DNA of 64,000 bases from Colletotrichum lupini (GCF_023278565.1 NC_064676.1:186001-250000); one strand, 5' to 3'. Shown: positions 12,861 to 24,294, numbered from the stretch's first letter. Numbers and translations are program-made. The notes: generated by a model from the letters alone, not told the origin.

Positions 12861-12904
12861 GGGTACCCAAAAGGGGGGGGTGCCCAAAAGTGGGTGCTTT
12901 GACT
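12861..12904 (-). repeat. Right terminal inverted repeat of the Fot1-like element
   Basis: Reverse complement of the left repeat with one transition. It ends CTTTGACT followed by the TA target dinucleotide. Confidence 0.92.
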
Positions 12905-12906
12905 TA

Positions 12907-15700
12907 TTAGTAGGATGTGCCTTAAAGCTCAAGAGCATCCATACCACACTAGATATCAAGGCTAAAATGGGACATCAGTACGTTAATCAAGAATTATCCA
13001 CCGACAAAAATATCTGGGGGCATAGGACCAAGTCAAAGTTCCGAAATTATGTGTTTTTTTTATTCAAGGTATGTAAACCGCTGGTGATGATTCAAGCACT
13101 TTGAGTTACAAATAAGGTTGACTGAACAGAGTCAATGTTTGAACCCGCACGGGTGGGTCTGGGCATCTGTAAAGGCTTAAGGGATGTTGTCAGTGAAGAA
13201 CCTCACGTCATATTCGGGAAACTTACTCTTCACTTACAGTTGAGCGTAAACCAGCTAAGTTCACTGAGATTAGCAGACTGATATCAGATCCAGGCTCATG
13301 CACAATCCGCTGTCACTGGAAGTACTATGACTGAAGGTCCACCTTCTGTGAAATAGGTCGACTAAGCCTTGGTACGGAGATAGAGGCAGACGTATATCCA
13401 AGCGGCGGGACCTCGTTAGTGACTGCGCACGTGACGGGATAGTTACTTTCACCAATCGTACCAACATGAGTCAACATCTGCTTTGCCCGTGCTGTTCAAG
13501 CATGACCGAAGTACAGGCTGGTAACCTTTCGCTTCATCTCAGCTTTGTAATGACACCTAGATTGGACCCAGTTGTGGATAGTTGTGCTGGTCACCAAGTG
13601 CTTGTTACGAGAGCTAAACAATGGGAATATTTCCACGCTCATGTGTCTTCAATCACTCAAGCGTCTCAACGTCTCGTCGCAGAAGCCTGGCAGGCTTCCG
13701 AGTACGATATAGTAGCATTCAAAGTGCCGTGGCCTTGAACGCTTGATGCTCGTTGATCTCACACATTGTTGTGGGCGAGGAAATCAGACCTGGGCCCTAC
13801 AGAGATCAAAGGGCTTACGCTCAGTGACTTGAGTAGAACTGCTCACATGATTGGAACGATTCCTCCTCAGCCACTCCGCTGCTCACACGACCACACACTT
13901 ACCCAAGCGGGGATAGATCGGAATACTGGCAGCTGGTTTAAGGAGAGCCGCAAACGATCGACGCCAGTGGAAGTCTGCAAGCAGGGTCCACGGAATTGGA
14001 TTCCTGGCATCTTGCCGATGTCCCATGACGACAATAGAGTCAGGAACATCTCGATGAGTTGAGCCTCAGCGGGGCACTCGTATGTCACATCACACGACGT
14101 TGCCCTGCGTTTGCACTCATATGTATGTTCTACTGCTTGATACATCCCGGCATCATGGCACTCATATGGTCGCTCACTAGACTCTTAGTGATAAGTAGTC
14201 ACGTTTCACCCAGTTTGATAGGTGAAGACTTCTGACTCACGAACATTGAACGGACTGGCGATCGAACTCGTCTCCAAAAACCCCCAATTCTGCTCATTTT
14301 GTGATAGAAGTTGGACGTCCAAATCATAGAGTACCCAGATGTAGGACTGCCGCGCAAGTGAGTGGTGACGATCAACTATGGGCCTACAAGGCGTTACCAG
14401 ACATCATTCAAGAAACATATGTAGTTGCTGAAGATCGGACTCAGTCGACAGTCCTGTCAACACCCATCGTCAGATCGAAAAGAAGGAGAAAAAAATACAG
14501 ATGTCTTTTCGATTCAATTGCGCAAGTAACGGATCATTCACTCTTGATTCCCCACTTCAGGCTCGCGATGTCGGAACCCGGAAACAGGGCTACTGCCGAG
14601 GTTGACCTCGGCTATGAAATGAACACCAAGGAACCTCGATGGCTCTGTATCCGGAAATCACCATTGTATGATTGAATCTGTGCTATGGTATGATATGACC
14701 TTAACCCCGGAACATGAGGTTATGGTTAAAAGCTGCGCGTCCAATTTCCAATGCGTGATGAAAAGGGCCGAATAGATCGACGCTTGAGCACTTCGCGCTC
14801 CGACCCCTGTATGAAAAGAAGAACCCCAAAACTCCACAATAACCATCATGGGAACAGCATCGGATTCCGAAGGAGCCTCACGAACATGGAGGAGTGCGTG
14901 ACAGGCAAACATCAGTCAAGGTACCCGCATGGCAACCCAGGCTCCAGCTGAGGGCTGACAAACCCTGAGAGGCGGTACAGGTCTAGTTCTCCAATACTTG
15001 CATGGGCAACTCCACAAAACTCAACTGTTTCCCCATGGGTGTGGTCTGCTGGGGAGGAGTGGCACGGTGATTTGATGGGGCCTGGATATCCCACAAATTG
15101 CTTTATCCAGCAGTCTACTAGCATCGAATGCCGGCATTCTGCCCGGGCGTGGAATTATCATGACGTAGGCGCCGCTCACGAGACCTCTCACACCGGGACA
15201 CTGGGGATATCGGGAGGATGAAGTCGCGTACGCAACTATTTTACCATCATCGGCATCGTGAACGGCTTTTCTGCCATGGATCAAGACGGACTCTTGGCGT
15301 TAAGACCGGACTCCGCGCTAATCGGCCGATCTACAGTTCAGCGTTACTAAATAACCGTTGTTTTACCGGCGGCAGGCTCCTCGACCTTCTCAATGACATG
15401 TTCCAAGGAGCACGAGGCTCGGTTTTCAGCGTAAATCATGACCCGAGGGCGAAGAACAGGGCCGATTAGATGTGCGGGGAAGCCGGGGGCACTGGGACAG
15501 AGTATTCTTTCTCTCCGATTTGGGACGACCAGTTCCACGGCCTTGGCCCCCAGAGTCCCCTCAATTTCTGAGTGTTCGTGAAGAGATTCCCCCAAAGAGC
15601 TACCTACTCCAACCGCCATCACGAAGAAATTTCAAAGAAAAAACCTGCGTCTAGAGTCCTCTAGTGTCGGCGCAATGTCGGACTTCCACACAAAGTCGTG
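12907..15700. other. 2.8-kb spacer with no recognisable gene
   Basis: Composition returns to normal immediately after the transposon. ORFs up to about 124 codons occur in several frames, but none has a recognisable domain, hydrophobic signal or splice pattern and they overlap one another on both strands. A degenerate gene is possible but cannot be supported. Confidence 0.45.
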
Positions 15701-16759
15701 TGTCCCAGTGGTCCACTCACCTTAACGGCGGGGGCGGGGGTGGCTGGGATTAGGCCGGGGGCGGTCTTCTGCTCTTTGAAAAGCCGGTACGGAGCAAGCT
15801 CTGAGTGAGGTGAGAGAGTGTTCGGACCGGGGGTTCGCTCAGGAAAACACAGGCTTGGAGTCTCCAGGTTTTCCAGCTGTCACCCGATCCGCATCCCCCA
15901 CATATTGGCTCGTGTTCCTTGTCCCGCCCACAGCGGCAGTTCTCCGGAAGTTAACTTTGAATGCTACGGCGCAAACACCGACAGTCAGGCGCGCCATTTG
16001 TGATTATTACTCCATTCTACTCCGTACTCTGGAGACTCTGCCCGTCGTCGGTAAAGCGACCCCATGTTGACATCCAGCAGTCGGCCTGATGCGGAGTTGT
16101 CGCTGGTAGTTTTGGAAGCCGGGCGGTGAAGGATGCTGAGATCTGATGAAAGAGTCTATTGTTCTAGAGGCCCAATGACTCGATCTTCCCGCTTAACAGC
16201 TGTTCCAGCGATTCTATGACTAGTCATACCCGCCGTTAAGAGAATTACACCCCACAACCCATTTGACGATTTGTGGCCACCTCTAGTCAGACTGGAGACT
16301 CGGCAAGATTCCGCCTCCCCACGTGTATAGCAGAGCCTTTTCCGGACCTTGCCGTCGTTTTGGCAACCATCTAGAGACTAAGCCTAGTGTAGTCATCGCG
16401 TGCGTCGCTGGAAAATCTACGGCTGATTACCCTGCCCAATATCCCACCACTTCGCCCCTTGGTGAGCATCTTTCGGGTGTCAACCGGTGCGGGGCCGACT
16501 TCCGGACCATGACGATGTGCATTACCATCATGATCAAGTTTTCCTCGACTTTGTCGTTGCCCGCGCGGAGGTTACGGGGAAGAGGAGGGGTCTAACCAGG
16601 CCACCGGCGAGCAGAGTGCGAGGGCGACGAGGATATGGTGGACTGACGTTGCTGCCGACGATGAACAGGTAACATATAAAGAACGGCATGTAACCCCCAA
16701 TCGATGGAATTTTAGGATCTTCAGCACAAGCCGCAAGTCAACAGCTCAAGGATCTCAAA
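15701..16759 (+). promoter_or_regulatory. Promoter region of the GH3 beta-glucosidase gene
   Basis: GC-rich, about 1 kb. It contains a dense G cluster at about 15727-15762 and several sites matching the CreA/CRE1 carbon-catabolite consensus SYGGRG on either strand (for example GCGGGG near 16488, and CCCCAC near 16248 and 16317). A TATA box ATATAAA lies at 16674-16680, 80 bp before the start codon. Glucose repression by CreA is known for fungal cellulase-related genes; its action here is inferred. Confidence 0.5.
16674..16680 (+). promoter_or_regulatory. TATA box of the GH3 gene
   Basis: ATATAAA in the context AACATATAAAGAAC, 80 bp upstream of the ATG at 16760. The short CA-rich leader ending CTCAAAATG fits a fungal start context. 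Confidence 0.6.
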
Positions 16760-19312
16760 ATGTCCGCAGCTCTGTCTCTCTTCCTATCCGGTCTTCTGTT
16801 GGCACCCTCAGTCAACGCTCAGGCGTATGACTCTGGTGACCGATCTGAAGATGCCTTCAGCTGGATTCAGCCGGTGAACACCACCATCCTCGGTCCCTAC
16901 GGGGACTCTGAGCCAGTCTATCCTTCCCGTAAGTTTCTCGGTTCTCTAAGTTTGGTAACAGATTAACTAACTCAACGATGAAGCCAACATCACTGGTACC
17001 GGTTGGGAGGATGCCCTCGCCAAGGCAAGGGAGTTCGTCTCTCAACTGACCATCGAGGAGAAGGCCGACATGGTCACTGGCCAACCCGGTCCCTGCGTCG
17101 GAAACATCGTCGCTATCCCTCGTCTTGGTTTCCAGGGCCTCTGCCTTCAGGATGGTCCCCTGTCCATCCGTGTTGCCGACTACGCCAGTGTCTTCTCCGC
17201 CGGTGTCTCTGCTGCAGCCACCTGGGATAAAGATATCCTCTACGAGAGAGGTCTTGCCATGGGCAAGGAGTTCAAGGCCAAGGGCGCCCACATTGCTCTC
17301 AGGTTTGTCCATCTCCGTACACTCATTATGGCTAACACTTACTGACTACTCAAAGCCCCGTCGCTGGCCCCCTCGGTCGCAGTGCCTACTCCGGCAGAAA
17401 CTGGGAGGGCTTCAGTCCCGACCCTTACCTGACTGGTGTCGCCATGGAAAAAACTATCACCGGTCACCAGGATGCTGGTGTCCAGGCTACTGCCAAGCAC
17501 TGGATCCTCAACGAGCAGGAGACCATGCGCAACCCGACTTTCGACCCCAATGGTACCGCTACAGACATCGAGGAGCAGGCCCTCTCCTCCAACGTTGACG
17601 ACAGAACCGCCCACGAGCTCTACATCTGGCCTTTCGCCAACGCTGTCAAGGCCAAGGCTTCTTCCTTCATGTGCTCTTACCAGCGTATCAACGGTTCCTA
17701 TGGATGCCAGAACTCCAAGTCTCTGAACGGTCTTCTGAAGACTGAGCTTGGATTTGATGGCTACGTTATGTCCGACTGGGGTGCCACCCACACCGGTGTT
17801 GCTGCCATTGAGGCCGGTCTCGATATGGATATGCCTGGCGGCATTGGCAGGTACGGCATGGACTGGAAGTCTGGATCTTTCTTCGGCGGCAACGTCACTA
17901 CTGCTGTCAACAACGGTACTCTCAACGTCGCCCGCGTTGATGACATGATCGTTCGCATTATGACTCCTTACTACTGGCTCAACCAGGACAAGGACTACCC
18001 CACCGTCGACCCCTCCTCTGGCGACCTCAACACCTTCTCCCCCAGATCCACCTGGGTTCGCGAGTTTAATCTCACCGGCGAGCGCAGCCGTGATGTTCGT
18101 GAGAACCACGGTGAGCTGATCCGCAAGCACGGCGCCGCCGCCGCCGTCCTCCTCAAGAATGAGAACAAGGCTCTTCCCCTCAAGGCTCCCAAGTCCATCG
18201 CTGTCTTTGGCAACGATGCTGGCGAGGACACTCAGGGATTCTACAACCAGGCTGACTTCGAGTACGGCACTCTCGTCGCTGGTGGTGGCTCCGGCACCGG
18301 TCGCCTGACCTACCTTGTCACCCCCCTTGAAGCCATCAAGGCTCGCGCTTCCAAGGATGGTGCCCTCGTCCAGCAGTGGCTCAACAACACCCTCATCATC
18401 AACTCCAATGTCACCGACCTCTGGGTTCCCAAGGCCCCCGAGGTCTGCCTCGTCTTCCTCAAGACCTGGGCCGAGGAGGCCGCTGACCGCCAGCACTTGA
18501 GCGTCGACTGGGACGGCAACGACGTCGTCGAGAGCGTCGCCAAGGACTGCAACAACACCATTGTCGTCACCCACTCTTCCGGCATCAACGACCTCCCCTG
18601 GGCCGACCACCCCAACGTCACCGCCATCCTCGCCGCCCACTTCCCTGGCCAGGAGTCCGGTAACTCCCTCGTCGACGTCCTCTACGGCGATGTCAACCCC
18701 TCCGCCAGACTCCCCTACACCATTGCCCTGAACGGCACCGACTACAACGCCCCTCCCACCACTGGCATCAACACCACCGGCTGGTACGATTGGCAGAGTT
18801 GGTTCGACGAGAAGCTCGAGATTGACTACCGCTACTTCGACGCCCACAATATCTCTGTCCGCTACGAGTTCGGCTTCGGTCTCAGCTACACCACCTTCGA
18901 GGTCGCCGACTTCGAGGCCAGCCCCGTCGAGCAGGACATCACCTCCGCCCCTGAGCAGCGCCCTGTCGAGCCCGGTGGAAATCCCGCCCTCTGGGAGACC
19001 ATCTACAACGCCACCGTCTCCATCACCAACTCTGGCGATGTCGAGGGTGCCGCCGTTCCCCAGCTTTACGTCACCTTCCCCGACTCCACGCCCGCCGGCA
19101 CTCCTCCCAAGCAGCTTCGCGGCTTCGAGAAGGTTCCCCTTGCCGTCGGTGAGACCAAGAAGGTCGGTTTCGAGCTGATGCGTCGTGATCTCAGCTACTG
19201 GGACGTTGTCTCGCAGCAGTGGCTCATTCCCGAGGGCGAGTTCACTCTCAGCCTGGGATGGAGCAGCAGAGACTTAAAGGCTACCGCCCAGATTACCCCT
19301 GTGCAGGCGTAA
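16760..19312 (+). CDS. Secreted GH3 beta-glucosidase
   Basis: Extracellular glycoside hydrolase family 3 beta-glucosidase that splits cellobiose and related beta-glucosides to glucose, the last step of cellulose breakdown. Exons read as 16760-16928, 16984-17302 and 17356-19312, giving 814 aa. Residues 1-20 are a signal peptide ending in VNA-QA. The (alpha/beta)8 domain has the LGFQGLCLQDGP segment, GPLGRSAYSGRNWEGFSPDP and KHWILNEQE. The nucleophile is Asp303 in YVMSDWGATH. The middle alpha/beta sandwich contains AAAAVLLKNENKALPL, and the C-terminal fibronectin III-like domain includes YEFGFGLSYTTF and PKQLRGFEKV. Length and order are normal for the family. Codons strongly favour C in third position, which suggests high expression and produces long antisense shadow ORFs. 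It resembles fungal BGL1/Bgl3-type enzymes. Confidence 0.96.
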
Positions 19313-20086
19313 GTCTTTGGTTGTTTAGTAAATATTTAAGTGGAGGATTGATACGATGGACGAATTATGACTCTGGATAATATTAGTAATGTCTGGATAA
19401 CAGTAAAATAAATCTTTTTCACGTTCAAACAAGTCTGAATACCGACAGTGAGCATCCCATGACCATACCTTAGGTCGTAGCACCTGATAACCTGGAATGC
19501 GCGAACACCAATTTGGATGGTGTAACAGGCTGTGCTCAATAGACTTGATCTCAACATTGACTATACCATCTGAGACAACAAAATCGACCCCTCGTGCGAA
19601 GTTCTTTCTGTGTATGCCCCATCTCGAAGGACCAAAGCCTTGTTGTGCCTTGCGACTCAGCCATCCGCTGGTATTCTGCGACGGACACATCCAAGGACGA
19701 GTAATTTCCAAGAGCAGCCTGCATCTAGCGTGCTTTTGTAACTTTGCTGAGGAAATAAGTCTAGGACATTCGAGACTTGCCACTCGTACAGCCAATCTTT
19801 TTTCTTGAGCATCTCCTCTTCACGCGAGTAGCAAATGAGCTTCGCTGATTACCACGGCTGAGACGCAGCCAAGCTAGGAGGTGCTTCCAGCTGAACAACC
19901 TAGTGAGATTTGGGTGAGACAGAGTCCAATCCTACTGGCTGTGAACGCCCTACCAATCCTCTAGAGCCTGATAAAGATGTCGTCGACCCTTTTCCCCATT
20001 TGCGTAGCACCCGTCTCGAGGTCAATTTCGCATCTCTCATTCTGTTACTGTCCATCCTTCCGGAGTAGACCCTCCATTTTTCTGGA
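19313..20086. other. Spacer downstream of the GH3 gene
   Basis: Contains the GH3 3' UTR and the leader of the next gene. A 156-codon frame on the minus strand (19325-19795) has no recognisable domain, and part of it lies where the GH3 terminator should be. Confidence 0.45.
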
Positions 20087-21399
20087 TTGACCGACATCAT
20101 TCTAGAGAGTCATCTTGTACCAGGAATGGCAGCAAATGTTGATGAAGTCAGAAGCCCTGGCGACGTGAGCATTAACGAAACTAGGGCAGTGCCGACTACG
20201 GATGAGCAAGATGATCATGATAGTATCAACGGACAATCGCTAAATAACGGGCCACAGAGACAAATATCCCTAGGCAAGCGAGCGCCGACGGAACCAATAC
20301 CGGAACGGACGTGGAAGTTCTACCTAGATGCCTCTTGGGCACTGTATTCGTACGAGAACATTCTTAGTCAACAAAATCAGTGCATCCGTTCACGACGAGG
20401 ACACACAAAAACCCAATTTGAGGGTCGCGATGTACTTTCTACTTCTTTCGAGATCTCGTGCGAAGGCAGATTTCCGTATCCAGCCGAATTTCGACAAGTG
20501 GCAAAGTTGGATGGAGGGCATGATGTCGAGACAGGGGGTGCTGGTCCATCAGCCGAACGTTTGCCTGAAGGAACTGCGGACTTGAGAACCAAAGGAATGA
20601 TATTCAATACTCGTATGTTTGGTATATCTCGGACGTCTTTCACAGCTTCGATAGCCCGAGGCTTGCCGGTCTATGTGGTTTTGGGCATCTTTCGCCGCGG
20701 CCAACCCAACCCAATCGAAAGAGTCATGTTCTGCCATCAGCCAAAAGGTTTATTCAGAGAGCTCAGTCGAGAGATATTCCGCTTACGCGGTTTCTGGAAA
20801 ACGTTCTTATCTCTCAGACACGTGAAAGGATTCCGGCTTTATAAGGTAAGTCACTTAGAACCTGAAGCTCTTTCTTGGTTCCTAATCGACGACATCTACG
20901 CTGTAATGGACATTTCGCTAATCTCTTCTGTAGTGCAATGCGAAAGAAGGGACTCATGAACGTGTCGACCTTGACAACAACGGTGCTGCAGATCTGCAAT
21001 TGCTCCTGCATACGTACAAGCAATGGCGAGTCCCTGAGCACATCGCACTTGCCTGGGGTGACTGGATGCACCAGGAACTCAACAACGACTCGCATGACGT
21101 ACTCAACGGGAAGTACTCACTTGAAATCGTGTTGGGCTGGTCCGTCGCTAGGATTGCCGTCGTGATTCTTATACCAGTGGTGCTCAGCCTCGTCATCGGA
21201 CTGTGGTTCAACTCAAAGGACTGGACGGACCTGACCACCATTCAGACCGCGTGGTCTATCGCATCCTACATTGTGACAGCAGGAGGTTGTAAGTATCCCA
21301 TGTTCCGTATTGAAGGAGGTTCAAACAGAGCGCGCTGACTGACCGCTTCTAGTCGTTGCTGCTTTACTTGGTATTATGAGCAGTCTTGCCGATAAATAA
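20087..21399 (+). CDS. Fungal membrane protein of unknown function, with an apparent internal double frameshift
   Basis: No function is recognised. Exons read as 20087-20845, 20934-21288 and 21353-21399 (386 aa), with clean GTAAGT donors. Met at 20126 is an alternative start. The C-terminal half is well formed: HTYKQWRVPEHIALAWGDW, then a TM segment (IAVVILIPVVLSLVIGLWF), a short loop, and a second hydrophobic stretch ending ALLGIMSSLADK. Between about 20370 and 20590 the +1 frame reads better than the main frame: NLRVAMYFLLLSRSRAKADF and NFDKWQSWMEGMMSRQG, ending KELRT and a stop. The main frame here is a featureless string that happens to lack stops. This fits two compensating single-base indels, whether mutations or assembly errors. 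Related proteins of this layout appear to be common in Fusarium-like genomes; that is recollection, not a search result. Confidence 0.7.
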
Positions 21400-22376
21400 G
21401 CTTCAATTGCACACCACATCATGACCGATAAATTGCGAAAGACATCATCCCAGCTTACAGGATCTATATCAATAGCACACCTGTATGGCTTTGATCATAC
21501 CAAGGTACTGGAATTCGATACTATTGCTTGCTCCCCTTGCTTGTGGAATGTGATCGAATGCCTTTCATCTAGCCGAGATATCGAATTTCAAACATCGATG
21601 GTGGGCCCGGAGTGCATTCCATCAGTCTCGTTTTCTCAATCTCATCAAGTACACCAGGGTGATGCATGTCTTGACTGTTTAGTACTCTAGCGGTGAACAT
21701 GTTGATATGTTGTGTGGCGCAGGGCTAGACCAAACGAGACTGTGGCGTCGAACTTGAAAGCTGAAGCTTATCACCGTACTAAGGATGCTCGCTATCTGAT
21801 GCGAGGCCGCGAACTTTTCAGCTCTCCACAATTTAGGTTAGGAACGTGTTCGAAATATGTAACACGGCCCAATTCGACTCAAGAGGGAAATACTGCGGCG
21901 GTGCGGCCAGCCCGAGACAAGCTGCGTTTGCTAGTTCGACCTTCACGCTTAGCTACGAGGCAGCTAGAGTTCAGCTTCCCGAAATCTTATACCGGGATTA
22001 GACTTAGTTAAAAGAGTTATCCTCAGCAAATGTCCCCGACTGGACTCTCCTTTGGAAATTCGTCCCGCAGCTTCGGGTAACCCGGCCTGCTTCACGGAAA
22101 CCCTCCAATCGTCTCTTGCCAGGATACAGTTCTCAATGTTGCGAGGCGCGCAGACACGGAAACATCAGACGATGTCGTCACATCCACAATTTTTGGACTT
22201 TCCGGCCAAGCAAACTGCCATCTTCGGCGCGGACTTCCCCACGCCCTTGGTAGTCTGGCGACTGATTGAAATAGCAGGTTGATTTCCACCTTCCAGCCAG
22301 CATCAGGAGCATTGACAGTTCATATCCTTAGCGACATTTTGGTTTGGTAGGAAAGATCTGTCATACGACCGACAAA
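21400..22376. other. Spacer between the two-TM protein gene and the UbiA gene
   Basis: Short ORFs only, none with a recognisable domain. The right end should hold the promoter and leader of the UbiA-family gene. No TATA box stands out. Confidence 0.45.
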
Positions 22377-23411
22377 ATGACAGTTGTTGAGAACAACATC
22401 TTGGCAGAAAAGCCTTCGGGCGCTCCCGCTCCGGAACTTTACAGATCTGTGCCTAAGCGCAGAACTTTGGTAAGAAAACATCTCCGCTTGGACGTTGCGC
22501 AAAGCTCCCGTAAGCATTGTATTGATCCTTCTCAGGCACAAACCGCATCCTTTCATCTCAAGACTCTCTATCTATTCACTAAAAGCGATATCAAGACCGT
22601 ACTAGCGCCTCAAATCATCTTCATCACAGCAGCTGTGTTCAGTCGGGAATCACTCACGACAGCAATCGATCAAACGAAATACTCCAATATTCAGAGACTA
22701 CCCCTGGCAGTCCTATGGATATGGCTCAACTTGATCGTGTGCGGTATCTCAAACCAGCGACTCGCGGACTCCATCGTCGAAGATGAGCATAACAAACCCT
22801 GGCGGCCACTGGCTGCGAAGCGGTTGACGCCCGCACAGGCCCAACGACTTCTTCTCGGCATGATACCTCTCGTGGTTACAGTAAGCGCGTTTATGGGTGG
22901 ATTCAAACCAACGATATCGATGATGACGCTTCTATGGATGTACAACGATCTCGACGGGAGCAGTATCAATATCTGGGCGCGCAACGCGATCAACACGGGC
23001 GGCATCATGTGTTTCAGTGCTGGGGCTTTAGAGGTCATCTCTGGCGGTGATCTCCTTCCGAAGGCGTGGGCTTGGATCGGGGTGACCGGGGCCGTCATCG
23101 CCACTACAGTCCAAGCGTTGGACTTCCCAGATATGGAGGGAGATCAAGCTAGGGGTCGCAAGACCATTCCGCTGCTCTATGGCGAGGGTATTGCTCGGGG
23201 CGGGCTGGCTGTGATGGTCTTGCTGTGGTCTACTGCGTGTCCACTGTTCTGGAACCTCCAACCGGCGGCCTGGGCGGCTCCTATTGGAGTGGGAGCCTTA
23301 ATGGCTGCATTGACTATGGTGAGGCGGAATGAGAAGTCTGACGGTATTGTAGCGAAGCTATGGTGTCTGTGGCTGGCTGTCTTATATGTCCTCCCTCTTT
23401 TCGCAGCGTAG
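22377..23411 (+). CDS. UbiA-family membrane prenyltransferase or terpene cyclase
   Basis: Integral membrane enzyme of the UbiA superfamily, which transfers prenyl groups to an acceptor or, in some fungal members such as Fma-TC of the fumagillin pathway, cyclises prenyl diphosphates. Exons read as 22377-22469 and 22536-23411 (322 aa). The 66-bp intron is in frame and stop-free, so an unspliced reading is also open, but GTAAG/CTCAG and the resulting RTLAQTASFHLKTLYLFTKSD fit the family better. The first acidic motif is SNQRLADSIVEDEHNKPWRP (Asp109, Asp114) and the second is DFPDMEGDQARGRKTIP (Asp227, Asp230, Asp234), which bind the Mg-diphosphate. About eight or nine hydrophobic segments are visible. 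NKPWRP is typical of the fungal secondary-metabolite branch. No terpene synthase, P450 or polyketide synthase lies beside it, so product and acceptor are unknown. Confidence 0.85.
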   Translation: MTVVENNILAEKPSGAPAPELYRSVPKRRTLVRKHLRLDVAQSSRKHCIDPSQAQTASFHLKTLYLFTKSDIKTVLAPQIIFITAAVFSRESLTTAIDQTKYSNIQRLPLAVLWIWLNLIVCGISNQRLADSIVEDEHNKPWRPLAAKRLTPAQAQRLLLGMIPLVVTVSAFMGGFKPTISMMTLLWMYNDLDGSSINIWARNAINTGGIMCFSAGALEVISGGDLLPKAWAWIGVTGAVIATTVQALDFPDMEGDQARGRKTIPLLYGEGIARGGLAVMVLLWSTACPLFWNLQPAAWAAPIGVGALMAALTMVRRNEKSDGIVAKLWCLWLAVLYVLPLFAA

Positions 23412-23879
23412 ATACAAGTGCTCAGCACAAGAGCATGTGTGTGTAGGAGAAGATATCGTAACCTCGACTTACATAAACAGAGAATTATAAGCACCGGGCA
23501 GGATCGACTGGATAAAGTATGAGAGAAATGGCAACATGATGAGCCAAGGCGAGCAATACGAAGACCTCCTAAATGTTTGGGAAGCATATGTCGCTGAGTG
23601 CGTAGGAATATCACCTCAATAGACTGTCCTCATTCAACATCAACGAAGCGCATTGTGCGTACAGGCTATATCCAAGCTTATAGGACAGAGATTGATTCCT
23701 TTGTCATGGTAATATTTATTGGTATTCATGGTATAGCGCGAAACTTGTCGTTCTGAGACTTGATCTTTCCTTGTGAATCTTAATCCCGAACTTGACTGCT
23801 CCTGATGCACACCCAAGATACCGAGTCTGTCATGCTTTCCAATGATCAATCATCCCTGTGGCTTCCATGCTCAATACTC
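23412..23879. other. Convergent 3' spacer
   Basis: Lies between the ends of two convergent genes, the UbiA gene (+) and the small secreted protein gene (-). It holds their 3' UTRs; no separate gene is seen. Confidence 0.5.
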
Positions 23880-24294
23880 CTAAGCCTTCTCCGTCTCCTT
23901 CACAGACTCAATGCCAGGAACACGCCAGTCGCAGCCGCAGGTACAGCCCCAGGAGGCATTCTCACAGTCAGTATGGCGCTGATCGTAGCGAAGCTTGCCG
24001 GAGCTGTCGCAGCGGTAGTTATAAGGGCGGTACTCGCACCAGAGCTTGCTGATAGGGCAGACGATGTCGCATTCGCGAGTCTGGAGGACAGTATCCTGGG
24101 CCTTGATATTGATGGTGTCGACTCCATCTCTGTCGTTGAGGTCCTGACGGATCTTGTGGGGGTTCATGCTGGGGCCGGCAGCGACGCCAATGGCAAGGGC
24201 GGTAGCACCAGTGAGAAGAACTGTGATTTACTGTCAGGCTTTCTTCATGATGGATACTTGAGTGGATTTGAACAAACTTACCTTGAAATCTCAT
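23880..24294 (-). CDS. Small secreted cysteine-rich protein, candidate effector
   Basis: Exons on the minus strand are 24282-24294 (13 nt) and 23880-24220, separated by a 61-bp GTAAGT..CACAG intron, giving 117 aa. The intron falls just after codon 4, so unspliced frames miss the protein. Residues 1-20 (MRFQVLLTGATALAIGVAAG) form a signal peptide. The mature chain has eight cysteines at 55, 59, 66, 75, 90, 97, 99 and 101, the last three as CTCGC, an even number suited to four disulfides. A TATTTATA box lies on the minus strand about 145 bp upstream. Size, signal and cysteine content match fungal effectors or small antimicrobial/surface proteins. No known family is recognised, so the function is open. 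Confidence 0.8.

Larger units (their letters stand above)
11018..12904 (-). mobile_element. Fot1/pogo-like (Tc1/mariner superfamily) DNA transposon, RIP-decayed
   Basis: Element of 1887 bp bounded by TA dinucleotides (11016-11017 and 12905-12906) and 44-bp terminal inverted repeats starting AGTCAAAGCACCC. Fot1/Pot2-type elements have TIRs beginning AGTCAAGCACCC, about 44 bp long, a total length near 1.9 kb and TA target sites. On the minus strand, around 12280-12500, a decayed frame still resembles the N-terminal HTH/CENP-B part of such transposases, with a KRWINTFIKRNP-like and a TNIIKQWF-like segment once TAG/TAA are read as W/Q sites. The interior is strongly AT-rich and full of stops, so it cannot encode an active transposase. 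The TIRs are nearly intact. Confidence 0.9.

Noticed and set aside
13466..14675. Several ORFs of about 90-124 codons after the Fot1-like element
   Set aside because: Mutually overlapping on both strands and without domains.
17339..18847. 502-codon ORF on the minus strand
   Set aside because: Lies wholly antisense to the GH3 exon, whose C-ending codons suppress stops on the opposite strand; its Val/Gly/Asp-rich text has no domain.
19325..19795. 156-codon minus-strand ORF after the GH3 gene
   Set aside because: No domain, no signal, overlaps the expected 3' UTR; not enough to call a gene.
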